Source of the DNA: JALZAI01 sp038212215
Lineage (GTDB): Bacteria > Actinomycetota > Actinomycetes > Mycobacteriales > Jatrophihabitantaceae
Direction: 5' to 3'
Assembly (NCBI GenBank): GCA_038212215.1
Contig: JBBQUT010000026.1
Location: forward strand, 1 to 64,000
DNA: 64,000 bases
Below the pieces are notes generated by a model. That model saw nothing but the letters and a program-made list of their open reading frames with translations, was not told the origin of the DNA and did not search any database. Both the position numbers and the translations under genes were made by a program. Every line of letters begins with the position of its first letter. Position 1 is the stretch's first letter. Below, piece by piece: positions 24,919 through 33,524 of this stretch.

Positions 24919-25596
24919 ATGTCGCGTGTGCTCGTTGTCGATGATGACGAGACGATTGCGACCGTTGTGCGCGATTACCTCGAGCGGGCCGGACACCACG
25001 CCGCCTACGCGCGTGACGGGCGCACCGCGCTGAAACGGATCGAATCCGATCCGCCGGACCTCGTCGTGCTCGACATCATGCTTCCCGAGGTCGACGGGCT
25101 CGAGGTCTGTCGCCAGGTGCGCGCCACGCGTCCCGACCTGCCGATCATCATGCTGACCGCGTTAGGGGAGGCCGAGGATCGCATCGCCGGGCTCGAGGTC
25201 GGCGCCGACGACTATGTGACGAAGCCTTTCTCACCGCGCGAGTTGGTCCTGCGCATCGATTCGGTGCTGCGCCGCACCGCGCCGGTGCGGCCCGACCGCG
25301 CATTGACCGCAGGTTCGATCACCGTCGATCGCGCCGCACGGCGCGCTACGCGTGACGGCGTCGAACTGAGCCTCACCGTCCGCGAACTCGAACTGCTCGC
25401 CTACCTGATGCAACATCCCGACGTCGCCCTCTCGCGCGATCAGCTCATGCGCGAGGTGTGGGGGTGGACCTTCGGTGATCAGTCGACGGTGACCGTGCAC
25501 ATCAGACGGCTGCGCGAGAAGGTCGAGGACGATCCGACCGCCCCGGCGTTGATCAAGACCGTGTGGGGTATCGGGTATCGGCTGGAGCTACCGTGA
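24919..25596 (+). CDS. OmpR/PhoB-family response regulator
   Basis: A 225-residue regulator: receiver domain with the acidic DDDE cluster, phospho-acceptor Asp52 in VVLDIMLPEVDG, Thr in IMLTALGE and Lys in YVTKPFSPREL, then a winged-helix DNA-binding domain ending TVWGIGYRLE. The ATG at 24919 begins the standard receiver start; the frame open to 24067 is an antisense shadow of the membrane protein gene. The kinase gene overlaps it by 4 bases (GTGA), so they form a two-component pair. Confidence 0.95.
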   Translation: MSRVLVVDDDETIATVVRDYLERAGHHAAYARDGRTALKRIESDPPDLVVLDIMLPEVDGLEVCRQVRATRPDLPIIMLTALGEAEDRIAGLEVGADDYVTKPFSPRELVLRIDSVLRRTAPVRPDRALTAGSITVDRAARRATRDGVELSLTVRELELLAYLMQHPDVALSRDQLMREVWGWTFGDQSTVTVHIRRLREKVEDDPTAPALIKTVWGIGYRLELP

Positions 25597-26711
25597 CCCT
25601 GAGCCTCGCCAACGTCGCGTGGGCGTTGCTCTGGTCGGCCGCTGCCGCGATTGCAGTCTGGTTCGTGCTTCTTCCGGTACGTCGGCGCGCCCTCCTCGGT
25701 GTGCTGAGCTCCGTGGTGCTGACCGGCACTGCTGCCTCGTTGGGTGCCATGCTCAGCGCGGTCCACGCGATGTTGCTGCCGACGTCCGAACTGGTGACCG
25801 TCGTCGTGTTGACGGTGCTCGCCGGTGTGATCGGCACGGTGGCTGCCGGCGCGGCAGCCAGGCGGCTGGCCCAGGACAACCGGCTGCTGCACTCCGCTGT
25901 CGCCGACCTCGCCGCGGGGCGCGTGCCGGCAACCAGCGGCCGTCCGCTTACTGCGGAACTCGAGCGACTGCGAACGGACCTGGCGTCGACGGCGCGTGCG
26001 CTCAGCGAGACGCGCGATCGTGAGCGCGGCCTCGAGGCCGCCCGCCGCGAACTCGTGTCGTGGGTGAGTCACGACCTGCGCACGCCGCTGGCCGGGCTTC
26101 GCGCGATCGCCGAAGCGCTCGAGGACGGCATTGCCGACGATCCGTCCTCGTACTACAAGCAGATCAGCTCCGCGGTGGACCGGCTCAACGACATGGTCGA
26201 CGACCTGTTCGATCTCTCCCGCATCCAGGCCGGCGACATCCGCCCTGCGACCGAGACGGTGTCCCTCGACGACCTGGCCTCGGACGTGCTCGTCGCGCTG
26301 GCACCGCTCGCGCGGACGAGCGGCGTCACGCTGCGCGGCACTCCGGCAGGAAGCGCCTTCGTCCGCGGCGATGCCGCGCAACTCGACCGGGCCGTGACCA
26401 ACCTCGTCGCGAACGCGATCCGCCACACGGCTACCGGCGGTGCGGTGACGATCTGCGTCGACCTCGCCCAACAGGATGCCCGGGTCAGCGTCAGCGACGA
26501 GTGCGGCGGTATCCCCGAAGCGGACCTGCCGCGCGTCTTCGACGTCGGGTTCCGCGGCGAGTCGGCCCGCACGCCACACGACGACGGCACCGCAGGCGCC
26601 GGCCTGGGACTGGCAATCGCCCGCGGCATCGTGGAAGCGCATCACGGCACCGTCGCTGTGGCGAATCATGGCGCCGGCTGCACGTTCCGGCTCGCACTTC
26701 CGCTCGTGTAA
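25593..26711 (+). CDS. sensor histidine kinase
   Basis: From a GTG overlapping the regulator stop, the protein has 372 residues. Two or three membrane spans fill the first 85 residues with almost no extracytoplasmic loop, so it probably senses within the membrane or cytoplasm. A HAMP-like linker and coiled region follow, then the H-box VSHDLRTPLAG with His160, the N-box NLVANAIRH, and G-boxes DECGGIPEADL and GAGLGLAIARG. It phosphorylates the adjacent OmpR-type regulator. Target genes are not evident, though the divergent glycan cluster is a candidate. Confidence 0.94.
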   Translation: MTLSLANVAWALLWSAAAAIAVWFVLLPVRRRALLGVLSSVVLTGTAASLGAMLSAVHAMLLPTSELVTVVVLTVLAGVIGTVAAGAAARRLAQDNRLLHSAVADLAAGRVPATSGRPLTAELERLRTDLASTARALSETRDRERGLEAARRELVSWVSHDLRTPLAGLRAIAEALEDGIADDPSSYYKQISSAVDRLNDMVDDLFDLSRIQAGDIRPATETVSLDDLASDVLVALAPLARTSGVTLRGTPAGSAFVRGDAAQLDRAVTNLVANAIRHTATGGAVTICVDLAQQDARVSVSDECGGIPEADLPRVFDVGFRGESARTPHDDGTAGAGLGLAIARGIVEAHHGTVAVANHGAGCTFRLALPLV

Positions 26712-26779
26712 GCCGTATGAGGAGTTGACTGATCGCGCCGTCGGCGGGACGCTCAGAGTCTCTGTGGAGGAGCAAATCG

Positions 26780-27106
26780 ATGGCAAAGTTTGCCCTGTTC
26801 TTCACGTACACCGGCGCGACGATCAAGGGCCTGATGGACAACCCGGGCGATCGCGCTGCCGCCGTACGCGCGACCTGTGAGGCCGCGGGCGGACGGATGG
26901 ACGGCTACTACGTGATGTTCGGCGCGTGGGACGGATTTGTGCTCGCCGATCTGCCCGACAGCAGGGCAGCAGCGGCCATCAGCTTGGCGGTGAGCAGCAC
27001 GGGGGCGTTCGGCCATGTCGAGACGCACGAACTTCTCGATGCGGAGGAGTTCACGAGCGTTCTCGACACAGCATCGCGTCTGACCTACAGGCCGGCGGGG
27101 CAGTAG
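26780..27106 (+). CDS. GYD-domain protein
   Basis: This 108-residue protein fits the GYD family: an N-terminal strand FALFFTYTGATIKGL, a central GGRMDGYYVMFGAWDGFVLADLP, which I shorten to GRMDGYYVMFGAWDG, and a conserved C-terminal strand. GYD proteins have a ferredoxin-like fold and unknown function. GGAGGAG stands 7 bases before the ATG. It precedes the proline racemase-like gene by about 150 bases and may or may not share its transcript. Confidence 0.82.
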   Translation: MAKFALFFTYTGATIKGLMDNPGDRAAAVRATCEAAGGRMDGYYVMFGAWDGFVLADLPDSRAAAAISLAVSSTGAFGHVETHELLDAEEFTSVLDTASRLTYRPAGQ

Positions 27107-27258
27107 CCGGGTCCGACACCCCGCGGTCGGCGACACCCGGACGCGGACTTGAGATCCCACCGCTCCGCGCGTCGCTGACAATGGACTCGACACGGGTCGC
27201 GGTGGCTCCGGGCGCGCCAATTGTCTGTCGAGATGAAAGCGCTGGCAGGCTGGGGCGC

Positions 27259-28275
27259 ATGTTGACGTCGGAAATCACGGCCACGGACTACCACACGGGC
27301 GGGGAACCGTTTCGTATCGTGGCCGATCTGCCGGTCGAGATTGCGGGGCGCAATGTGGCCGAGCGGCGTGCAGGCGCGATCGAGGACGCCGAGGTTCAAT
27401 GGCTGCGCGCGGTGCTGTGCTCGGAGCCGCGCGGGCATGCGGACATGTACGGCGGGTTCGTGGTGCCGCCGGACGACGAGGGCGCGGATCTGGGTGTGCT
27501 GTTCTGGCACAAGGACGGTTTCTCGACCGCTTGTGGGCACGGCACGATCGCGCTGGGTGCGTGGGCGGTGCAGACGGGTCGGGTTGCGGCCCCGCGGACC
27601 GGAAGCGTGGACGTGCGGATCGATGTGCCCTCGGGACGGGTGACGGCACGGGTGCACCGTGCGGACGGGCGGGTGGTGGCTGTCGATTTCCTCAGCGTGC
27701 CGAGCTGGGTGATCGCCCACGATGTGGCTGTCACGACGACGCGCGGCGAGGTGCTCGTGACGGTGGCCTACGGCGGGGCGATCTACGCGACACTGCCCGC
27801 CGCCCAAGTGGGTCTGTCGGTCAGCCCTGAGCACCTCGCTGACCTGATCGCTGTCGGCCGGGAGATCAAGTGGGCCCTCAACGACACCGAGCACGCCGTG
27901 CACCCGTCCGATCCACGGTTGAACGGCGTCTACGGCACCATCTGGTTCGACGAGCTCGGCGACACCGTCGGGCAGGTGCACCAGCGCAACGTCACGATCT
28001 TCGCCGACGGCGAGGTCGACCGGTCCCCGTGCGGCTCGGGCACCTGCGCCCGCCTCGCGGTCCTCGCCGCACAGGGCTGCCTGTCCGCCGGGACGGTGCT
28101 GCGCCACGACTCGATCATCGGCAGCACCTTCATCGCGACGGTGCTTGAGGACGTCGACGTGGATGGCCGCGCCGGGGTCGTTGCGCAAGTGTCGGGAATG
28201 GCATATCGCACCGGTGAGCACGTGTTCTGCATCGACGCGCACGATCCGCTGGTTCCCGGGTTCGTGCTGCGGTGA
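27259..28275 (+). CDS. proline racemase / 4-hydroxyproline epimerase family enzyme
   Basis: From the ATG at 27259 the protein has 338 residues, the usual family length. The family start TDYHTGGEPFRIV is clear. Both catalytic-site cysteines are present: Cys92 in ACGHGT and Cys258 in DRSPCGSGTCA. In characterised members, a Cys/Cys pair marks racemases and 4-hydroxyproline 2-epimerases, while trans-3-hydroxyproline dehydratases usually have Thr or Ser at one site. The next gene, overlapping by GTGA, is an ornithine cyclodeaminase-like reductase, the normal partner of the dehydratase. The sequence and the neighbourhood therefore point to slightly different reactions. The upstream extension to 26926 overlaps the GYD gene and is excluded. 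Confidence 0.9.
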   Translation: MLTSEITATDYHTGGEPFRIVADLPVEIAGRNVAERRAGAIEDAEVQWLRAVLCSEPRGHADMYGGFVVPPDDEGADLGVLFWHKDGFSTACGHGTIALGAWAVQTGRVAAPRTGSVDVRIDVPSGRVTARVHRADGRVVAVDFLSVPSWVIAHDVAVTTTRGEVLVTVAYGGAIYATLPAAQVGLSVSPEHLADLIAVGREIKWALNDTEHAVHPSDPRLNGVYGTIWFDELGDTVGQVHQRNVTIFADGEVDRSPCGSGTCARLAVLAAQGCLSAGTVLRHDSIIGSTFIATVLEDVDVDGRAGVVAQVSGMAYRTGEHVFCIDAHDPLVPGFVLR

Positions 28276-29183
28276 GGTTCCTCGATGCGAGCGCGGTCGC
28301 ATCGCTCGGGCCTGCCGCCGCAGTGCACGCCATCCTCGACGCCCTGCGCGGCGGGCTCGACCCCGCCACCGACCCGGCCCGCGTCTCGGTCGAGCTGGGT
28401 CACGGCCAGTTTCTGCTCATGCCCTCGCACACCGCAGCGGCGGCAGGGGTCAAGGTGGTCACCGTCGCCCCCGACAACCCGCACCGCGGGCTCCCCCGCA
28501 TCGAGGCCGTCTACCTGTTCTTTGACGGCGACACTCTCGCGCTACGCGCGATCCTCGACGGCACCGCGCTCACCACGCTGCGGACGCCGGCGGTCTCCGT
28601 CGCGGCAATCCTCGCCCGGCTACCGGAGCGGGCGCTGCGCGTGGCAATGCTAGGGGCCGGTCCCCAGGCTGTCGGACACCTGTCCACCCTGGCCGCGCTC
28701 CACCCGATCGCCGCGGCCACCTACCTGGTCCGTGACCCGGCGCAGACCCCTTTGCCGGCCGTTGCCCTGGGCGGGCCGCACGCGCAGCGCGCCCTGTCAT
28801 CGGCGGACGTCGTGATCTGCGCGACCTCAGCCCGCACGCCGCTGTTCGACTCCGCCCTCCTGCGCGACGACGCCGTCGTCATCGCCGTCGGTTCACACGA
28901 GCGCGACGCCCGCGAACTGGACGCGGCACTGCTCGGCCGCGCCGCCGTCGTGGTCGAAGACGTCGCCACCGCCCTGCGCGAAGCCGGGGACGTGACCCTG
29001 GCCATCGCCGACGGCACACTCGACCCAACTGACCTGCTCCCCCTGCGCGACGTCATCACCGCCACCGTCGAGCTGCCGACCGACCGGCCGCTGGTGTTCA
29101 AAGGCGTCGGGATGTCCTGGCAGGACATCGTCATCGCCACGGCTGTTATGCGGCACATCGACGCGCCCACGCCGGGCGAATGA
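28272..29183 (+). CDS. ornithine cyclodeaminase / pyrroline-2-carboxylate reductase family protein
   Basis: The 303-residue protein matches the OCD/mu-crystallin family. N-terminal substrate residues include GHGQFLLMPS and GVKVVTVAPDNP; TTLRTPAVS and the NAD-binding VAMLGAGPQAVGHL follow, then VVICATSARTPLF. In hydroxyproline catabolism this family reduces delta-1-pyrroline-2-carboxylate to L-proline. Its GTG overlaps the stop of the racemase-like gene, so they are translationally coupled. True ornithine cyclodeaminase activity is an alternative. Confidence 0.9.
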   Translation: MRFLDASAVASLGPAAAVHAILDALRGGLDPATDPARVSVELGHGQFLLMPSHTAAAAGVKVVTVAPDNPHRGLPRIEAVYLFFDGDTLALRAILDGTALTTLRTPAVSVAAILARLPERALRVAMLGAGPQAVGHLSTLAALHPIAAATYLVRDPAQTPLPAVALGGPHAQRALSSADVVICATSARTPLFDSALLRDDAVVIAVGSHERDARELDAALLGRAAVVVEDVATALREAGDVTLAIADGTLDPTDLLPLRDVITATVELPTDRPLVFKGVGMSWQDIVIATAVMRHIDAPTPGE

Positions 29184-29256
29184 CCGACGGCGACCCGTCC
29201 GAGCGGTTGCACGGCCTGCCCCCAAACCCGTCAGCCGTCCGGGCAGTTGATAGCGC

Positions 29257-30462
29257 TCAGCCGTCCTTTGAAAGGCTCGGGTTCCATCTGATGTAGAGCA
29301 TGGTGGCGTCGTCTCGTAGCCGCACTTGGGCGTGCTCAAGCGTGGATCGGACCAGGCGGCGGATGACTTCTTGGGGGGCTCCACCGGCTCGATGTTCTCG
29401 TTCGAGCAGGTCACGTAAACGGTCTTCGCCGAAATGTTCGCCGTCGGGATCTCGGGCTTCGGTGACGCCGTCGGTGTAAAACAGAATCCCGTCGCCAGGT
29501 TCCACCGACACCTCCGTCAGGGTGCCCACGACGGCGCCGAGTCCGCCGACCCCGAGCGGCACCCCGGGCCGGATGTCGACGGGCGGAAGTGTGCTGCCGC
29601 GCCTGACGACGATCGGTTGTGGATGCCCACACGTGAGCCAGCTCAGTTGGCCGGTTTCGATGTGCACGCGCGCGAACAGTGCGGTGGCAAAGGTCGAAGG
29701 GCCGGGAAACGACCGGGTTGCCGCGTCCAGTGACGTGGCGATCTCAGGTAGATCCTGCCCCTCGCGACGGCTGTGCCGATACGCGCCCACGAGCAGGGAC
29801 CCGAGGATTGCACTGGTGAGGCCGTGACCCATGGCGTCGAACATCGCGACATCCAGGATGCCGTCGTTGACGGCGTAGTCGAAGCAGTCGCCACCAACTT
29901 CATAGGCGGGTTCAAGCAGCCCGGCCAGGGTGGTGCCGCCGCTGGTGAACGAAAGCGGCGGTAACAGCGACCATTGCATTTCCGCGGCGAGGCCCATGTC
30001 GTGGCGGCGGCGCAGCAGGTGCGGCAGGTCGGTGTAATGGGCACTGGCCATCACCAGATAGGCCGCAGCGAGGCCCAGCTCAATGCAGAAGTACTCGACG
30101 TCCGCATCAAAGACCGGGACCGTCATCGCCAGCACCCCGACCTTGTTCGCCCGCTCCAGCACCGGCACCCACACCTGCCAGGTGTCGCCGCGCTGGGCTG
30201 ACAGCACGGTCGCGCTCTGAAACGCACGCCCGGCCATCGACCCCTCAACACTGACTACCTCAGGGTGTTGCCCGTGCGGAAGGACATCGGGGTGAGGCAT
30301 CAACGTTGCGTGTTCATAGTCGATCAGATACAGCACCAGATCCGTGGCACCGAGGGCAGCCGTGGCCGTCATCAGTGTTTCCACGATCGCATCCGGCTCT
30401 GCCGTCTGTTGAGCCAGCAGCAGCCGTCCGATCGGACGCTCGGACCGCTCGAGCACGCTCAC
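29257..30462 (-). CDS. GAF-like sensor linked to SpoIIE-type PP2C phosphatase
   Basis: A 401-residue phosphatase with an N-terminal GAF-like region (about 20-150) and a SpoIIE/PP2C catalytic domain (about 165-395). Metal-binding motifs are GGDCFDYA, MFDAMGHGL and LFYTDGVTEAR; DDATMLYIRW closes the domain. The EMQWSLLPPL linker precedes it. It is a second, clearly diverged paralogue of the phosphatase at 5.6-6.9 kb; such enzymes control sigma factors through STAS antagonists. An ECF sigma gene lies 0.8 kb away but is not the usual type of target. Confidence 0.9.
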   Translation of the reverse strand: MSVLERSERPIGRLLLAQQTAEPDAIVETLMTATAALGATDLVLYLIDYEHATLMPHPDVLPHGQHPEVVSVEGSMAGRAFQSATVLSAQRGDTWQVWVPVLERANKVGVLAMTVPVFDADVEYFCIELGLAAAYLVMASAHYTDLPHLLRRRHDMGLAAEMQWSLLPPLSFTSGGTTLAGLLEPAYEVGGDCFDYAVNDGILDVAMFDAMGHGLTSAILGSLLVGAYRHSRREGQDLPEIATSLDAATRSFPGPSTFATALFARVHIETGQLSWLTCGHPQPIVVRRGSTLPPVDIRPGVPLGVGGLGAVVGTLTEVSVEPGDGILFYTDGVTEARDPDGEHFGEDRLRDLLEREHRAGGAPQEVIRRLVRSTLEHAQVRLRDDATMLYIRWNPSLSKDG

Positions 30463-30609
30463 CTCCGGACCAGCACTGAACGCTCAGCGTCGTCAACCTA
30501 CGGCATCCGCGCAACGATCACTGCGCACTACCGTCGCGCGAAGCCGCACGTCACCGTCCCGCTCGAAGGCGGTGCTCGGATTCGCCTCGCCAGCCCGTCC
30601 CGCAGTCTG

Positions 30610-31188
30610 CTAAGCGCCTCGGACGACCTCGTAGGTGAGGGAGCTGAGGTTGTCACCGACGGACTCCGCGTTCAGGAGGCGAAGCGAGGTCTTGTCACTG
30701 GTCTCGCCGAACAGGCGCTCGCCCGCCCCGAGCACAACCGGGAAGACGATCAGCCGCAGCTCATCGACCAGGTCATGCTCCATCAGCGTGCGCACAAGCT
30801 GCCGGCTGGCGTAGACGACGATCTCGCCGTCGCGCTCCTGCTTCAGCTTTGCGACCTCCGCGACTACCTCGCCGGTGAGGACGGTCGAGTTGGTCCACAC
30901 CGGATCGACCAGCGTTGATGACACCACGTACTTGGGAAGCTTGTTCAACCTGTCCGCCCAGTCGCCGCTGCGCGCCACCCACCGCGACCCGAAGTACTCG
31001 TCGCTGCGCCGACCCAAAAGCAGCGCGTCGGCACCCAGCGCCTCGGCGAACTCGATTTTGGCCCACGCTTCGCGGTCGTGGCCGATGAACTGCTGGAACC
31101 AGCCGCCGTGCGTGCAGCCCTCCTCACCGGTCGGGTCCTGGACGACTCCGTCGAGCGACATGTTCTCGCTGACCACGATCTTTCCCAT
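30610..31188 (-). CDS. dihydrofolate reductase-like (RibD C-terminal domain) protein
   Basis: The protein (192 residues from the ATG at 31188, with GGGAGA upstream) matches the DHFR/RibD-like family common in Actinomycetota: VVSENMSLDGVVQDP at the start, ADALLLGRRSDEYF, and a late YASRQLVRTLMEHDLVDELR. These proteins bind NADPH by fold, but most members have unknown substrates and are not housekeeping DHFR. The gene lies just downstream of the ECF sigma gene on the same strand and may be in its regulon. An upstream in-frame GTG/ATG extension to 31236 is possible. Confidence 0.88.
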   Translation of the reverse strand: MGKIVVSENMSLDGVVQDPTGEEGCTHGGWFQQFIGHDREAWAKIEFAEALGADALLLGRRSDEYFGSRWVARSGDWADRLNKLPKYVVSSTLVDPVWTNSTVLTGEVVAEVAKLKQERDGEIVVYASRQLVRTLMEHDLVDELRLIVFPVVLGAGERLFGETSDKTSLRLLNAESVGDNLSSLTYEVVRGA

Positions 31189-31261
31189 TTCGGTTCTCCC
31201 GGTCGTTGGCATTGTTTCGGTGGCAGCCGCGGTCATCGACCGGCGGCGCGAGGTGGTGGAG

Positions 31262-32266
31262 CTAGTCGAGCGTGCGGGGCAAGCAGAAGTAGGGCGCCAG
31301 GCATGTCTCGAAGCGGATGAAATCGGAGATGCGGTCCCCGACCAGAGCGATCACGAAGATGCTCGTGAGGTGTAATCCACCAGTGATCGGGTCCCGTTGG
31401 TACCCGCCCCACGCGGGTTGACCGTTCGCCCGCACAGGCACCATCCGGTCAAAGCGCGGGTGGTAAGGACGGATCGCGGTGAAGAAGCGACGCACCGCGG
31501 CCGTTCCGCGGTACTCGAACGGCAACGGAGGCATCCGCACCCAGGCGTCGTCAGTCATCAGCGCGACGAGCGCGTCGACGTCGAGTTCGGTGAAGGCCGC
31601 AACGAACCGCTCGAGGAGTTCGCGCTCCTCCCTGGAGCCGGGCGCCGGCGGCGGTGGGCCGGACCTCCGGGCACCTTCCATCGTGGCGCGGGCGCGCTTG
31701 AGGGCATTGGTGACCGCATCCTCGGTGATGCCGAGCAACTCGGCGGACTCACTCGCGCGGTATCCGAGTACGTCGCGCAGCAGCAGCGCGGCGCGTTGAT
31801 TCGGAGGCAAGAGCTGCATCGCGGTCACGAACGCGAGTGAGATCGCCTCACGGGATTCATAGCGTGCCTCCGGCCCAGGCGCCTCGTCAGAAAGCCCGTC
31901 CAGCATTGCGTCGGGATAGGGCTGCAGCCACAACACCTCGCCGATGCGGGTGGGCTCCGGCGGCGGAATGGGCAGTGGCTCGGCGGGCATCGGGCGACGA
32001 ATCGATGAGCGCAGCGTGTTGAGGCACCGGTTGGTAGAGACGCGATACAGCCAGGTACGCACCGATGAGCGGCCCTCGAAGCCCTCGAGCCCGAGCCACG
32101 CGGACAGCAACGTCTCTTGCAGCGCGTCTTCCGCGTCTTGCAGTGACCCGAGCATGCGATAGCAGTGCACTTGCAGCTCTCGCCGATGCGGTTCGACCAG
32201 CGCAGCAAATGCCTCTCGGTCACCGGCACGCGCACGCTCGAGCAGTTCTGCCGACATCTCTGCCAC
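31262..32266 (-). CDS. ECF sigma factor with SnoaL-like C-terminal domain (SigG/SigJ-type)
   Basis: The 334-residue protein has sigma region 2 (ELQVHCYRMLGSLQDAEDAL, with the WLYRVSTNRCLN segment), a linker, then region 4 (LPPNQRAALLLRDVLGY, SAELLGITEDAVTNAL). A C-terminal SnoaL/NTF2-like domain (about 210-334) includes MTDDAWVRMPPLP. This is the ECF41/SigG-like layout, where the tail can regulate sigma activity and no classical anti-sigma factor is needed. The GTG at 32266 is preceded by GGGAGGGAGA. Divergent from it is a broken MFS gene with an SDR gene, a plausible target operon. Confidence 0.92.
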   Translation of the reverse strand: MAEMSAELLERARAGDREAFAALVEPHRRELQVHCYRMLGSLQDAEDALQETLLSAWLGLEGFEGRSSVRTWLYRVSTNRCLNTLRSSIRRPMPAEPLPIPPPEPTRIGEVLWLQPYPDAMLDGLSDEAPGPEARYESREAISLAFVTAMQLLPPNQRAALLLRDVLGYRASESAELLGITEDAVTNALKRARATMEGARRSGPPPPAPGSREERELLERFVAAFTELDVDALVALMTDDAWVRMPPLPFEYRGTAAVRRFFTAIRPYHPRFDRMVPVRANGQPAWGGYQRDPITGGLHLTSIFVIALVGDRISDFIRFETCLAPYFCLPRTLD

Positions 32267-32413
32267 CCCCGCGAAGTCTCCCTCCCCGTACTGACACCGG
32301 CCGCCTCCGAAACTGGTCGCTGTTCGGGCGACCAGTTTCAGACGAGACCTGTGTCTGTCCTCATGAGCGCGTCCGATCGCGCGAACAGCCGATGAGAACG
32401 GAGCACGACGGAT

Positions 32414-32725
32414 ATGTCTACGTCATTAGCCGGTGCTGGCCGCGCCGGAATTCCTCAAAACAGAATTTGGACGCTCGCCCTCGCCTCGCTTGGTGTGTTC
32501 ATGACCGCGCGTGACACGCTGGTCGTCGCCAACTCGCTACCGGCGCTGCGGACGAGCCTGCACGCCAACCTTGGCGATCTGGAGTGGACGGTGAACGCCT
32601 ACAACTTGGCGTTCGCGGTCGCATTGCTCACTGGCGCTGCCCTAGGCGACAGGTACGGGCGTAAACGGGTCTACTCGCTCGGGCTGCTCGCGTTCACCAT
32701 CGCGTCGGCCGCAGAAGCTCGATGA
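32414..32725 (+). pseudogene. truncated MFS transporter (first three membrane spans only)
   Basis: The 103-codon frame matches the N-terminus of DHA2-type drug exporters: LGVFMTARDTLVVANSLPAL, WTVNAYNLAFAVALL and DRYGRKRVY (the MFS loop 2-3 motif). It stops after three spans, where a family member would continue for another 350-400 residues. Its last bases overlap the start of the following SDR gene, which is intact from residue 1. A deletion joining the two genes is the simplest explanation. The fragment cannot transport by itself. Confidence 0.8.
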
Positions 32726-33459
32726 TGAACGACCTCACGCTGGTGGTGGGCGCGAGCCGAGGCTTGGGACGCGGCATTGCTGTCGCGTTCGCAGAGGCGG
32801 GGGCTCCGGTCGTCGCGGTGGCGCGGTCCGGCTCGGCCCTTGCCGAACTGGCCGCTCCCCGTCCGAACGTCACGAGCGAGATCGCGGACGCGACCGACTC
32901 GACAGTCGCCGGGCAACTCCTGGCGACGTATCAGCCGCAGGTCGTCATTCTGGTTGCCGGCGCTACACCAGCGGTTCGGCCGCTGCAGGAGCAGACGTGG
33001 GAGACGTTCTCGCTCAACTGGCACACCGACGTCCAGATGGCGTTCGTCTGGCTGCGCGCTGCGCTGGTGCAGCCGCTCTTGCCGGGCAGCAGGGTGATCG
33101 TAGTGAGCAGTGGCGCAGCAATCGCCGGATCACCGTTGAGCGGCGGATACGCCGGCGCCAAGGCCACCCAGCGGTTCATCACCGGGTACGCGCAGGACGA
33201 GGCACTGCGAGCCGGCTTGGGCATCACGTTCGCAACGGTGCTTCCACGGCTGACACCGTTCACCGACCTCGGCCTGCCTGCGGTGAAGGCGTACGCGGCG
33301 CGGTACCGGCAGACGGAGGAGGAGTACGTCCACGGGTTGGGTGTGCCGCTGACGCCAGAGACCGCCGGATCGGCGATGCTCGAACTCGTCCGAGCCGATC
33401 CGGCTTCCCTCGTCCCGAGTTACCTACTGACTGGCGCCGGGCTCAACAAGCTGCCCTGA
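32722..33459 (+). CDS. short-chain dehydrogenase/reductase
   Basis: A 245-residue SDR with the cofactor loop VGASRGLGRGIA (residues 9-20), VAGATPAV in place of the NAG motif, and VVSSGAAIAG with YAGAKATQRF giving Ser, Tyr and Lys of the catalytic set. NAD(P)H-dependent oxidoreductase; substrate unknown. Its ATG overlaps the stop of the truncated MFS gene (ATGA). It may lie under the divergent ECF sigma factor's control. Confidence 0.88.
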   Translation: MMNDLTLVVGASRGLGRGIAVAFAEAGAPVVAVARSGSALAELAAPRPNVTSEIADATDSTVAGQLLATYQPQVVILVAGATPAVRPLQEQTWETFSLNWHTDVQMAFVWLRAALVQPLLPGSRVIVVSSGAAIAGSPLSGGYAGAKATQRFITGYAQDEALRAGLGITFATVLPRLTPFTDLGLPAVKAYAARYRQTEEEYVHGLGVPLTPETAGSAMLELVRADPASLVPSYLLTGAGLNKLP

Positions 33460-33524
33460 CCGACGCGGCGTGATCGCCACCACGAGGTCCGGCGAGATGC
33501 CCGCCTGCCGTGGCGCGGTGACCG

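Noticed and set aside
26926..27258. upstream extension of the proline racemase-like frame
   Set aside because: It overlaps the GYD gene out of frame, and family similarity starts at the ATG at 27259.
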